Below are positions 1-8,034 of a stretch of 64,000 bases of DNA, piece by piece. Position 1 is the stretch's first letter. Every line of letters begins with the position of its first letter. Both the position numbers and the translations under genes were made by a program. Under the pieces are notes generated by a model that saw only the letters and a list, made by a program, of their open reading frames with translations, was not told the origin of the DNA and made no database searches. The DNA lies in contig NZ_QKRB01000042.1 of the NCBI RefSeq assembly GCF_003233845.1, positions 1 to 64,000 on the forward strand. The letters run 5' to 3'. The DNA comes from Paenibacillus sambharensis. GTDB lineage: Bacteria > Bacillota > Bacilli > Paenibacillales > Paenibacillaceae.

Positions 1-45
1 AACATTCCTGTCTGCGCTAAGATTCCGTCTTAGACAAAAAAAGGG

Positions 46-104
46 GCGCCTCGTATGATGGGGGTAGGGGAAATCGGAAGCCCTAATAACCCATCAGGAG
101 GCGC
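46..104 (+). promoter_or_regulatory. Leader hairpin masking the transposase ribosome binding site
   Basis: GCGCCTC (46-52) pairs perfectly with GAGGCGC (98-104), and TGATGGG (56-62) pairs with CCCATCA (90-96), giving a long stem with a small bulge. The 3' arm contains the AGGAGG ribosome binding site (about 96-101) of the transposase that starts at 110. A transcript reading in from outside would therefore present a closed start region. In other insertion sequences such hairpins limit transposase translation from external promoters; that role here is inferred. Confidence 0.75.
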
Positions 105-109
105 TTACT

Positions 110-1384
110 ATGAAGTCTACTGTAAGAAACGCAACAAATCAACGTATTGAACGAATTACCATGCAGCATGTTGTTGTGGGAATCGACATCGCCAAGGATG
201 CGCACGCCGCGCAGATCACGGATTTCCGTGGACGTTCGCTCACTTCGAAACACCTGTCTTTCACCAATTCACTAGAAGGCTTTGAGAGGCTCCTCGATTG
301 GATCAAGAAAGCGCAAGCGAAGCACAGTCTCACCTCTTTGCTTGTAGGACTGGAGCCAACAGGACATTACTGGTTCAATCTTGCAAACTGGCTTCTTCAG
401 CAAGGGATTGAGGTCGTGCTGGTTAACCCGGTCACGACGCATCGCAATAAGGAAAATCGGGACAATAGTCCGTCCAAGAATGACCCTAAGGACGCCCTAG
501 TCATCGCGGATGTAGTCAGCAGAGGCTATTACACCGAATATTCACCCCATGCAGCTGTGTTCAGGCGGTTAAAGACACTTATGAGTGACAGAGAATTTTG
601 GGTAAAGCAGTCTGCCTGTTTTGCCAATCGCATCATTCGCTGGATTGACCTTTACTTTCCGGAATTCCGTCAGGTTTTCCCGAATTGGGCGACTCTCCGT
701 TCACTGGCATCACTTAAGGCTTTCCCTTTGCCGAGCGACCTTGAAGGGCTGGATGTCGATGCTGTCATCGCCCAGTGGCGAGATCAAGGCATGAAGCGTG
801 CCTCCGGTGTCAGCGGTAGAGCCAAGGCAGCAGAGCTTCTGGCGGCTGCAACGCGCAGCATTGGAGATAGACAAGCCCTGCAGGAAGCCAGAGATGACAT
901 TGACCGTCTGCTTGCTGCCTATGAGCATACGGCTGCCATGCTCGATGACATAGAACAGGCACTTGAGTTATTACTGGCAGACATCCCCTTAATAGAGCAA
1001 CTGCGGAGCATCCAAGGGCTTGGCACCATTGCCTTGGCCGCCATTTTGAGTGGTACGGGCGATTTGCGTCATTACGCTCACGGTCAGCAAATACTGCGAC
1101 GCGCCGGTCTCAATCTGGCTGAGCGAACATCTGGCAAGTTCAAGGGGCAGGTCAAGGTCTCCAAACGCGGAGACAGCACTTTGCGTAAACATCTATACTG
1201 GGGCATGTTGAGTTTGGTTCAGCGGCATCCTGACTTCAAGCAGTGGCATGCGAATAACCGGGCAAGGGGAATGAAGAAGCAAGCCTCACTTTTCAAACTA
1301 ATCGGCAAACTGGCACGCATTCTCGTTGGTATGGCGCAACGGGGGGAGTCCTACCGTGAATGCGCAGACCTTGTAGCCGCTTAA
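110..1384 (+). CDS. IS110-family transposase (DEDD plus serine Tnp domain)
   Basis: A 424-residue recombinase of the IS110 family, which moves its element through a circular intermediate using a DEDD RuvC-like domain and a serine-containing C-terminal domain. Visible motifs are GIDIAKDAH near residue 25 (first catalytic Asp), GLEPTGHYW (Glu), DPKDALVIAD (Asp pair) and, in the C-terminal half, SIQGLGTIALAAILSGTGDL followed by TSGKFKG and SKRGDSTLRKHL, where the family's catalytic serine lies. The start at 110 has AGGAGG 8 bases upstream; a second ATG at 161 begins the core domain. The reading frame is full length, so the copy may be active. Confidence 0.95.
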   Translation: MKSTVRNATNQRIERITMQHVVVGIDIAKDAHAAQITDFRGRSLTSKHLSFTNSLEGFERLLDWIKKAQAKHSLTSLLVGLEPTGHYWFNLANWLLQQGIEVVLVNPVTTHRNKENRDNSPSKNDPKDALVIADVVSRGYYTEYSPHAAVFRRLKTLMSDREFWVKQSACFANRIIRWIDLYFPEFRQVFPNWATLRSLASLKAFPLPSDLEGLDVDAVIAQWRDQGMKRASGVSGRAKAAELLAAATRSIGDRQALQEARDDIDRLLAAYEHTAAMLDDIEQALELLLADIPLIEQLRSIQGLGTIALAAILSGTGDLRHYAHGQQILRRAGLNLAERTSGKFKGQVKVSKRGDSTLRKHLYWGMLSLVQRHPDFKQWHANNRARGMKKQASLFKLIGKLARILVGMAQRGESYRECADLVAA

Positions 1385-1430
1385 AGACCGCAACCCACTA
1401 CTAACCTCCAAGTTTCGCTTACGAGGATTG

Positions 1431-1749
1431 ACTCATTCGCGGGATTTTCGGCATAACACGCACAAGAGAACCGAGTATGAGTTTCGGAAGGGCATAGACC
1501 CGTTATCTAAACGAGATCGGTCTCCACGCCATGGACAGGTATAACGAAGGAATGTGAGGGCATAGACCCGTCGAGATATGGGAGGGTGAACCTCCATGGG
1601 CCATGTGGGGTTGTGCAGGATAGCGTTTTCAAAGGGCACGTAAATCGCTGCCTCTGTTCCTGCATGTCCGCAAACCGATCCATGGGTCAATTGCCCCCCT
1701 CACGTCCAACCATCTAACCACTCCAAAACGTGAAATCCTGCGAATGAGT
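1431..1749 (+). ncRNA. Candidate IS110 bridge RNA region
   Basis: This stretch follows the transposase and carries no plausible gene. Its ends are complementary: 1431-1447 and 1733-1749 match as inverted repeats at 16 of 17 positions. Inside are a 14-base direct repeat, GGGCATAGACCCGT at 1490-1503 and 1558-1571, and a hairpin GGAGG-GTGAA-CCTCC at 1581-1595. A further perfect hairpin, CGAATG-N6-CATTCG, lies at 1741-1758. IS110-family elements are known to encode a structured bridge RNA in the longer non-coding end, downstream of the transposase in IS1111-type elements. That this region encodes one is inferred from position and structure only. Confidence 0.45.
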
Positions 1750-1829
1750 GAGCATTCGTGAGAAAACTCCTTAAATACGAGGGACGAAACTCATCATCAC
1801 TATTAGCCTCGGCAAGGCCAATTCTATTC

Positions 1830-1915
1830 TGTAATGAACCTGAGCGTCGTTAATGCCGCTTATAAGCAGGGGTTTTGACGAATATCACCAGTTAAGGCGG
1901 CTCAGGTTCGTTACA
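1830..1915. repeat. 86-bp palindromic MITE-like element
   Basis: The ends are TGTAATGAACCTGAGC (1830-1845) and its near-perfect reverse complement at 1900-1915 (15 of 16). An internal perfect palindrome GCTTATAAGC lies at 1858-1867. The size, terminal inverted repeats and intergenic position fit a miniature inverted-repeat element or intergenic palindromic repeat; no target duplication is evident. The remaining bases 1916-2045, up to the helicase stop codon, show nothing I recognise. Confidence 0.5.
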
Positions 1916-2045
1916 TTTGAACAAGCTTCGAATATGCAGGTTTAACGCCTGTGAGTTTCCTTAGAAGTGCAGTGTCGACGCATCTTCACATAATTCCCTC
2001 AGTGGTGGCAATCTCCCGCCGGCTAAGGGGACTTACTTACGTTGC

Positions 2046-3776
2046 TTAACGGCTGCGGCCTCTGCCCGAAGGCTTGCCTGACGGTCGTCCGCCGCCACTG
2101 CGGGCTGAAGTGCCGCCGCGTCCCGAGGAGGTTTTGCCGCCTCCCCGAGGAGAATCACTGCCCCGGCCAGCAGGCCTGCCAGCGCCGCGCGCGTCATCGC
2201 GCCCGCGTCCGGCAGGTCTGCCGCCGCCGCGAGAGGACTCGCCGCCGCGTTCAGCGAAGCCGCCAGCGCCGCGCGCGTCATCGCGCCCGCGTCCGGCAGG
2301 TCTGCCGCCGCCGCGAGAGGACTCGCCGCCGCGCTCAGCGAAGCCGCCAGCGCCGCGGGCATCATCGCGCCCGCGCCCGGCAGGTCTGCCGCCGCCGCGA
2401 GAGGACTCGCCGCCGCGTTCAGCGAAGCCGCCAGCGCCGCGGGCATCATCGCGCCCGCGCCCGGCAGGTCTGCCGCCGCGGTTGGATTCTTCCCGCCGTC
2501 CAGCCGTTCTGCCAGCTCCCCGGCGTGCTTCGCCGCTGCGACCGCCAGAGCGCCCAGCAGTCTCTCTGCTGCTGCGGGCTGTCTGCTTGCCGCGGCTGGC
2601 ACGAGGTGCGCGCTCTGTATCCATGCTGTAGTCTTCATCCGGGGAAGCAGGACCAACGCCGAAATCTGAACTGGACCGGCGTTCCAGCTTTTCGTCAACG
2701 GTCCTTTCGATGGAAGCCAGCTTCTGCCGGTCGCGGGGCGAGAAGAGCGTGATCGCCATCCCCTTTTGCCCGGCGCGGCCTGTTCTGCCGATCCGGTGAA
2801 TATAGCTTTCCCCGTCTAGTGGAATATCATAATTGTAGACGTGGGTGACCCCTTCCACATCAATCCCGCGGGCTGCAACATCGGTAGCGACGAGCAGCTG
2901 CAGCTTGGCACTGCGGAAGCGGCGCATGACCTGCTCCCGCTTAGCTTGGGTCAAATCGCCATGAAGCTCATCTGAGAGCAGCCCGTGCTCCTGAAGTGCT
3001 TCGTTCAGCTTCTTGGCACGAACCTTCGTCCGGCAGAAGACTACGGCCAGATATGGACGCTGCTGCTCGATCATAGCGAGCAGAGTATCCTGCTTGGCTC
3101 TGTCGGTTGTTTCGACTGCCAGCTGCTTGATGCTTGTCAGCGTAACCTGCTGCGTGCGGATGCGGATATCCTCCGGATTCTTCATATAACGCTGGGCAAG
3201 TCTCCGGACAGCATCAGGCATCGTGGCGGAGAAGAGCATGGTCTGCCTGCGCTCGGGCGTCTGCATAATTAGCTCCTCCACCTCAGTTAAGAAGCCCATA
3301 TGAAGCATCTGGTCCGCTTCATCGAGTACGAGCATTGATACGTCCGACAGCCGGATCGTGCGGCGGCGCAGGTGATCGAGCAGTCTGCCGGGAGTGCCGA
3401 CAACGATATGGGGGCGGCCTTCCAGCTTGCGGATTTGTGCCTCCACATCTTGCCCTCCATAAGCGGCCAGGACATTAGCGGACATGATGGATGCCAATTT
3501 ATTAAATTCCTGCGTGATCTGCAGGGCGAGCTCGCGTGTTGGAGTCAGAATAAGCGCCTGCACATGACTGTTGTCAGGACGAATCTTCTCCAGGATCGGC
3601 AGGGCAAATGCAAGTGTCTTGCCGGTGCCTGTCTGAGCCTGTACGATGGCATCTGCACCGGACAGCAGTACCGGTATGGCACTTGTCTGAACCGGGGTCG
3701 CCTGCACAAGTCCGTGCTGGCGCAGCTCATCAGTCAGTTCTTTCCTGACGCCCAGCCGGTCAAAAGGAGTGGTCAT
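2046..3776 (-). CDS. DEAD-box RNA helicase with RG-rich repeat tail
   Basis: ATP-dependent RNA helicase of the DeaD/CshA type (576 aa), acting in RNA remodelling, ribosome assembly or mRNA decay. The helicase core shows the Q motif, AQTGTGKT at 47-54, DEAD at 152-155, SAT at 183-185 and HRIGRTGR at 327-334. After about residue 360 the protein becomes low-complexity: Arg/Gly-rich sequence with three full copies of a 28-residue unit starting at residue 435 (2474 down to 2223) and a partial fourth. Such RGG tails bind RNA without sequence specificity. A GAGGAA site precedes the ATG at 3776. Core residues all look intact; the exact ortholog (cshA, cshB or deaD) cannot be settled from sequence alone. 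Confidence 0.95.
   Translation of the reverse strand: MTTPFDRLGVRKELTDELRQHGLVQATPVQTSAIPVLLSGADAIVQAQTGTGKTLAFALPILEKIRPDNSHVQALILTPTRELALQITQEFNKLASIMSANVLAAYGGQDVEAQIRKLEGRPHIVVGTPGRLLDHLRRRTIRLSDVSMLVLDEADQMLHMGFLTEVEELIMQTPERRQTMLFSATMPDAVRRLAQRYMKNPEDIRIRTQQVTLTSIKQLAVETTDRAKQDTLLAMIEQQRPYLAVVFCRTKVRAKKLNEALQEHGLLSDELHGDLTQAKREQVMRRFRSAKLQLLVATDVAARGIDVEGVTHVYNYDIPLDGESYIHRIGRTGRAGQKGMAITLFSPRDRQKLASIERTVDEKLERRSSSDFGVGPASPDEDYSMDTERAPRASRGKQTARSSRETAGRSGGRSGEARRGAGRTAGRREESNRGGRPAGRGRDDARGAGGFAERGGESSRGGGRPAGRGRDDARGAGGFAERGGESSRGGGRPAGRGRDDARGAGGFAERGGESSRGGGRPAGRGRDDARGAGRPAGRGSDSPRGGGKTSSGRGGTSARSGGGRPSGKPSGRGRSR
2178..2474. repeat. 84-bp tandem repeats in helicase C-terminus
   Basis: Three complete 84-bp units and a partial fourth encode the repeating GRPAGRGRDDARG / AGGFAERGGESSR block on the minus strand. 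The copies are nearly identical at DNA level, differing at a handful of bases, which points to recent expansion and a potential for length variation between strains. Confidence 0.9.
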
Positions 3777-3908
3777 GGGTTTAATTCCTCTTTTCGGTTT
3801 TGTAAATTAGCATGATTCCCCTAGTATACCAGTTTGCGCAGGAAAAAACAGAATTCGCGTCAATTTGATTTTATTCGTATTGTTCGCTATTGGGCAGCCG
3901 CCAGCGGT

Positions 3909-4565
3909 TTATTGGCCGAAGTATTCTATATCATTGCGGTAAGTCTCATAAGCGGCCGAATATTCCATCGTTCTTGCCACCTCATTAATGAAGTCTTCCC
4001 CCAAACCGGCGCGCCGCAGCAGGTGAAAGCCAAGTTCCATTCCAGAGGCAATTCCGCCTGCGGTAACGAGGCGTCCGCTGTCCACCACGCGTGCGCGGCT
4101 GATTCGGCAGGCCGGTGCAATGTCAGCAAGGCGGTCAATTGGCACCTGGCCCATAATGGATGCTTCCAGCCGGTCGGGCTCCTTGCGGTTGGTTGCAGCC
4201 AGGCCGTCCAGCAGTCCCATGGCACCGTAGATCCATGAACCGGTACAGACACTCGTCAGCAGCACCTCCTGAGGAAGATTGTTGATATAAGTATGGAGCC
4301 TGCCGTTATACAGCTCCTGACGTGTACCGAAGCCGCCCGGGATTAGGAAAGCGTCGAAGTCCGGCTGGTCCGCAAAGCTGTACGCAGGCCACACGGTCAT
4401 GCCGGCCTGTGTCTGGACTGGCCGCATGCTGTCTGCTATAAGGAAAGCATCCAGACCGGGCTCGAAGCGGCGGGCTACCGAAAACACGCCAAAAGGTGCC
4501 GCGTAGTCGATAATTTCCGCATCCTTAAATACATAAATTCCCAACCGAAATCCTTTGTTAGCCAC
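3909..4565 (-). CDS. DJ-1/PfpI family protein
   Basis: A glutamine-amidotransferase-like fold protein of about 218 aa from the DJ-1/PfpI superfamily, in the branch that includes isonitrile hydratase and the N-terminal domain of some AraC-type regulators. The presumed nucleophile is Cys in TSVCTGSW, on the elbow after the conserved FLIPGGFGTR loop. The first in-frame GTG (4574) overlaps its own ribosome binding site, so I place the start at the second GTG (4565), about 9 bases after GGAG. It is divergent from the LysR gene at 4722, which is a likely regulator. The substrate is unknown. Confidence 0.85.
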   Translation of the reverse strand: MANKGFRLGIYVFKDAEIIDYAAPFGVFSVARRFEPGLDAFLIADSMRPVQTQAGMTVWPAYSFADQPDFDAFLIPGGFGTRQELYNGRLHTYINNLPQEVLLTSVCTGSWIYGAMGLLDGLAATNRKEPDRLEASIMGQVPIDRLADIAPACRISRARVVDSGRLVTAGGIASGMELGFHLLRRAGLGEDFINEVARTMEYSAAYETYRNDIEYFGQ

Positions 4566-4721
4566 AGCAATCACTCTCCGTTATGTTCATTATTCCGTTC
4601 CGCGGTCGGTAAATAAACGATAACACAGCTCCTTGTATTTTACTTATGAATGCTTAACATATAAGATATTGATAAATCAAATGACAGGATTGTGCCGGAG
4701 AACAGGAGGCGTTAGAACGGT

Positions 4722-5624
4722 ATGCTTGAGAAGATGGAAGGCCGGTATCTCAAAACATTCCTGGCGGTGTGGGAGCAGCGCAGCTTCAGCAAAGCGGCGG
4801 AGCAGCTCGGTTATGTGCAGTCAACTGTAACGGTGCATATCAGCCTGATGGAGGAAGCCCTCGGGGTGAAGCTGTTCACCCGTCTCTCGCGAGGGGTAGA
4901 GCCAACGGAGGCGGGAATCAAGGCGGCCGCATATGTTTATCAGTGGGAGCAGCTGGGACGCGCGCTTGAAGCGGAGCTGTCAAGCGATGGGGAGCCGGCG
5001 GGTATTGTTCGAGTCAGGCTGCTCGAGTCGCTCTGCGTTTCGGTGCTTCCGGAATTTCTGCAGCAGTTTCTGAAGGGCTATCCGCGCATCAAGCTCCGTC
5101 TTGAGACCGGCTTTATGCAGGATATCGCGGAAGCGGTCAGATCCAGGCAGGCTGACTACGGAATCGTGCCTAGGGACCCGGAGAGCGATGATCTGCATTT
5201 TACAAGGTTAATGGAGGATGAGCTTCTCTGTGTCGCTTCGCCTGAACTGGCTGCACGTATTGAGCGTTTCGGCTGGAAGTCGGCGGGGGAAGAGCCGGTG
5301 CTTTCCTTCGGTAGCCGCTGTATGTATCAGACAGCAGCCGGCCAGGTGCTGTCAGCGGCGGGGGCAGACCACATCCGGTATACAGAGTTTGCCAGCCTGG
5401 ATCTGATCCGGCAGACGACAGCCGCGGGTCTCGGAATCGCATTCCTGCCTGCTGTCACGGTGAAGAAGGAGCTTCTTACAGGCAGGCTTGCCAGCATACC
5501 CTTGGATTGTCCTGTGAAGCTTGCCTACGGGCTCATTGAACGGAAGGACAGGTATTCAAGTCCTGCGGGCGAGACGTTCAAAAATTCGCTGATTTCCTCT
5601 TTTGCCACGTTTCCCATACAATAG
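4722..5624 (+). CDS. LysR family transcriptional regulator
   Basis: A 300-residue LysR-type regulator. The N-terminal winged helix-turn-helix is clear (residues 6-65: FLAVWEQRSFSKAAEQLGYV then LEKALG-like MEEALGVKLFTR). The rest forms the periplasmic-binding-protein-like effector domain. It is transcribed away from the DJ-1/PfpI gene across a 156-bp divergent promoter region, the usual arrangement for LysR regulators and their target. AGGAGG lies 12 bases before the ATG; a second ATG four codons later is possible. The effector is not identifiable. Confidence 0.93.
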   Translation: MLEKMEGRYLKTFLAVWEQRSFSKAAEQLGYVQSTVTVHISLMEEALGVKLFTRLSRGVEPTEAGIKAAAYVYQWEQLGRALEAELSSDGEPAGIVRVRLLESLCVSVLPEFLQQFLKGYPRIKLRLETGFMQDIAEAVRSRQADYGIVPRDPESDDLHFTRLMEDELLCVASPELAARIERFGWKSAGEEPVLSFGSRCMYQTAAGQVLSAAGADHIRYTEFASLDLIRQTTAAGLGIAFLPAVTVKKELLTGRLASIPLDCPVKLAYGLIERKDRYSSPAGETFKNSLISSFATFPIQ

Positions 5625-5725
5625 AAAGTATCACACTATCACACAATAACGGTCCTGCATGGTCTAAGGCACCGGAGCAAGCTGGCAGCCATGCAAGCCG
5701 GTAAAAATGGAGGTTCGGGCGGCAA

Positions 5726-6829
5726 ATGAAAGAAGGGACGGTTAATTGCGATGAAGCAGAATCATACATCGTTTCCTGTCTGCGCGAGCTCGGCAAAACA
5801 GAAGAGGAGATTAACAGCCGGGTCTTGGAGGTCCGCCGGGATATAGCAGACACGGGAACTTACAGGCATACAGGCGAAGAACTGGCCCACGGTGCCCGGA
5901 TGGCCTGGCGCAACAGCGGACGCTGCATCGGCCGGTTGTTCTGGCAGACGCTTGAAGTATTCGATTGCCGGGACGTCTCTAAAGAGGACGATATTTTCGC
6001 GGCACTACAGAGACATATCGCCTATGCGACCAACAGGGGCCGGATCAGACCCGCGATCTCTGTCTTTCGGCAGGCTTCACCTGAAGGCCAGCCGGAGGTG
6101 CGTGTCTGGAATCACCAGCTGATTCGTTATGCCGGTTATGAAACGGACCATGGAGTTATTGGCGACCCGGCATCCATACCATTGACACGCGTTTGTACAG
6201 AGCTCGGATGGAGAGGCAAGGGGACAGACTTTGATATCCTCCCGCTTGTCATTCAGGCGGGCACACGGGAACCCCGTCTCTATCCCATACCCGAGCACCT
6301 TGTCATGGAAGTTCCGATCCGGCATCCGCAAATGAAACAATTCCACTCCCTGGGTCTGCGCTGGTACGGCGTCCCCTTCATATCGGACATGGCTCTTGAG
6401 ATCGGTGGTATCCGATATACAGCTGCCCCGTTCAATGGATGGTATATGGGAACGGAAATTGGCGCCCGCAATCTGGCTGATCCATTCCGCTATAACAAGC
6501 TGCCTGAAATCGCCAAGATGATGGGCCTCAGTACGGACAGCAACGTGAATTTGTGGAAGGACAGGGCGCTTATTGAACTAAATGCAGCTGTCCTCTACTC
6601 CTTCAAATCGGCGGGTGTGAGCATTGTGGATCATCATACCGCTGCAGATCAATTTGTCAGATTTGAGGAACAGGAGGCGGCACAGGGAAGGGAAGTGTCA
6701 GGGAATTGGAACTGGCTCATCCCGCCAATGTCGCCAGCGGCTACGCCAATTTTCCACAGACATTACGAGAACAAGTTTACTAGCCCCAACTATCACTACC
6801 AGCGATGTCCCTTCCATCAAGACCCCTAG
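5726..6829 (+). CDS. nos: Nitric oxide synthase oxygenase
   Basis: Bacterial NOS oxygenase (367 aa) converting L-arginine to citrulline and nitric oxide. Bacterial forms lack the fused reductase of animal enzymes and borrow electrons from flavodoxin or similar partners. The heme-thiolate motif WRNSGRCIGR (Trp61, axial Cys67) and the pterin/substrate region (GWYMGTEIGARNLAD, later NWNWLIPPMSP) are present, and the length is typical. It heads a short same-strand run with three small genes 36-54 bases apart. A flavodoxin that could serve as reductant lies far downstream at 30210; that link is inference. Confidence 0.96.
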   Translation: MKEGTVNCDEAESYIVSCLRELGKTEEEINSRVLEVRRDIADTGTYRHTGEELAHGARMAWRNSGRCIGRLFWQTLEVFDCRDVSKEDDIFAALQRHIAYATNRGRIRPAISVFRQASPEGQPEVRVWNHQLIRYAGYETDHGVIGDPASIPLTRVCTELGWRGKGTDFDILPLVIQAGTREPRLYPIPEHLVMEVPIRHPQMKQFHSLGLRWYGVPFISDMALEIGGIRYTAAPFNGWYMGTEIGARNLADPFRYNKLPEIAKMMGLSTDSNVNLWKDRALIELNAAVLYSFKSAGVSIVDHHTAADQFVRFEEQEAAQGREVSGNWNWLIPPMSPAATPIFHRHYENKFTSPNYHYQRCPFHQDP

Positions 6830-6864
6830 GGGGGCTATAATTCAGAGGAGGTCGGGTACAGAAT

Positions 6865-7038
6865 ATGGTATGCATCAGGTGTAAAGGCAAAGGCACGATT
6901 CGCACTGTCATCCCGACCGTTATGGTGGTGCCGTGTACGCGCTGCGGCGGTACAGGGGTAGAACCCGGTACCGGGAAGGCCGGGAAAAGCTTGTTAAAGG
7001 ACCGTATTCTGAGGTGGCTCAATCGCGGAAAGCGGTAA
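6865..7038 (+). CDS. 57-aa DnaJ-type zinc-ribbon protein
   Basis: A small gene right after nos, with GAGGAGG upstream of the ATG. The product begins MVCIRCKGKGTIRTVIP and contains two CxxCxGxG modules (CIRCKGKG at 3-10 and CTRCGGTG at about 24-31), the zinc-binding repeat of the DnaJ cysteine-rich domain, followed by a basic tail. Two modules are enough for one zinc site. Very short proteins of this kind are often missed. Function is unknown; binding to a client or to a metal redox partner of NOS is only a guess from adjacency. Confidence 0.8.
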   Translation: MVCIRCKGKGTIRTVIPTVMVVPCTRCGGTGVEPGTGKAGKSLLKDRILRWLNRGKR

Positions 7039-7079
7039 AGGCGGATGACGTTTCGATAGACAATAAGGGAGATTGGTGT

Positions 7080-7382
7080 ATGGCATTCGGGTTGAAGCGG
7101 CAGGAATTGAGGGAGTGGAAGGCGAAGGTATCGGCAGGCGAGATTGCCTTTATAACCCATTATTGGCTGGAGCCGAGGTTTCCGGGAATCCGCACGGTAA
7201 CGAAGGTTGGATGTGCCGATGTGGACAAGCTCAAGCGCTGGTGTCATGATAACGGGCTGAATCCCGCATATATACACTACCGGGAACGGTATCCGCATTT
7301 TGACCTTATTGGCCACAAACAAACCGAAATTTTGCTGCGAGAAGGACTGGCAGATCAGCTTAAGCGTTTTGGAATACGATAG
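7080..7382 (+). CDS. Conserved hypothetical, YneQ-like
   Basis: A 100-residue soluble protein with several Trp, Tyr and His residues (WLEPRFPGIRTVTKVGCADV, then YIHYRERYPHFDL). It resembles the roughly 100-aa YneQ-type proteins of Bacilli from memory; no function is known. I start it at the ATG at 7080 preceded by AAGGGAG. The frame is open further upstream but that part overlaps the zinc-ribbon gene and lacks a good site. It lies 41 bases after that gene and 53 before the Lin0512 gene, so the four genes probably form one operon. Confidence 0.75.
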   Translation: MAFGLKRQELREWKAKVSAGEIAFITHYWLEPRFPGIRTVTKVGCADVDKLKRWCHDNGLNPAYIHYRERYPHFDLIGHKQTEILLREGLADQLKRFGIR

Positions 7383-7435
7383 TGCTTATCGCTTTCAAAT
7401 GAAGAGAAATTTTTCGCAGAGAGGAAGTGAACAAG

Positions 7436-7795
7436 ATGGACAAGCTGTTCTTCATTCAGCTCGGTATGGGTACCGATTTGCACGGACAGAACATTACCAA
7501 GGCTTCGGTACGGGCAGTTCAGAATGCCATTCATACCAATTCCATGCCGGGTCTCCGCTCTGTACTGCCGGGCGGTTCCCTGCAGGAGATGAAGGTTAAC
7601 GTTAAGCTGGCTGTGCCCTGCGATCAAGATAAGCTTGATGTGGAGAAGGTCAAGGCCGTGCTCCCGTATGGACAGGTTACGGTTGAAGTTACGGACGGCG
7701 GCATGCTGACAACCAGTGGCGTGGTGCTGCCGGACAAGGATGATGTTAACGACCTGATTTATGTGGTCATTGCATCTGTAGAAGTTGGAATGTAG
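7436..7795 (+). CDS. Lin0512 family protein
   Basis: A 119-residue protein of the Lin0512 family (TIGR02058), widespread in Bacteria but without known function. Recognisable features are the opening FFIQLGMGTDLHGQNITKAS, the middle LPGGSLQEMKV and the glycine-rich GGMLTTSGVVLPDKDD near residue 85. The upstream in-frame GTG at 7427 overlaps the ribosome binding site GAGAGGAAG, so the ATG at 7436 is preferred. Last gene of the nos run. Confidence 0.88.
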   Translation: MDKLFFIQLGMGTDLHGQNITKASVRAVQNAIHTNSMPGLRSVLPGGSLQEMKVNVKLAVPCDQDKLDVEKVKAVLPYGQVTVEVTDGGMLTTSGVVLPDKDDVNDLIYVVIASVEVGM

Positions 7796-7939
7796 GCCGT
7801 AAACCGGCAGAGCAGGATGAGGCGGGACGTTAAGGATGGATTCGGTTGGTTACGGATCTAGTCCGGCGTTACCGCTTATTTTGTTTGTCTTGTACGCGGC
7901 AGGATGTAAATTAATGGCTTGGCAAATAAACAGCTCCTG

Positions 7940-7975
7940 TGCTACATTATATTCATATTGATACATATTGTAGCA
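7940..7975. promoter_or_regulatory. Candidate BlaI-type operator
   Basis: TGCTACA (7940-7946) and TGTAGCA (7969-7975) are exact inverted repeats, and the right half contains TACA-N3-TGTA (7962-7972). BlaI/MecI repressors bind TACA/TGTA dyads. It lies 60-95 bases before the BlaI-like gene, consistent with autoregulation. The spacing is one base longer than the textbook TACA-N2-TGTA. Confidence 0.5.
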
Positions 7976-8034
7976 TGAAACGGCAGCTGGCAGCAGGATG
8001 AGACAGCCGCTTCAGTATATGGGGGGGTAACCAC

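Larger units (their letters stand above)
1..1795 (+). mobile_element. IS110-family insertion sequence (ends unresolved)
   Basis: The element is defined by its DEDD transposase at 110-1384 and non-coding flanks on both sides. IS110-family elements lack classical terminal inverted repeats, so I cannot fix the ends. An exact 8-bp inverted pair, CCTCGTAT at 49-56 and ATACGAGG at 1775-1782, sits near both likely ends and resembles the subterminal repeats of the IS1111 subgroup, but 8 bp could be chance. The left end may lie before the window. The long non-coding side is downstream of the transposase, as in the IS1111 subgroup. Confidence 0.75.

Noticed and set aside
1433-1690. 85-codon minus-strand frame in the IS flank
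   Set aside because: No ribosome site and located in the structured non-coding end.
2178-2474. CRISPR-like periodic repeat
   Set aside because: The 84-bp units are contiguous, in frame and coding; there are no spacers.
2033-2752. Long open frames on both strands opposite the helicase tail
   Set aside because: They arise from the GC-rich 84-bp repeats; the helicase frame explains the sequence and the others have no domain or ribosome site.
6780-7322. 180-codon minus-strand frame across the nos downstream genes
   Set aside because: Crosses three well-supported plus-strand genes.
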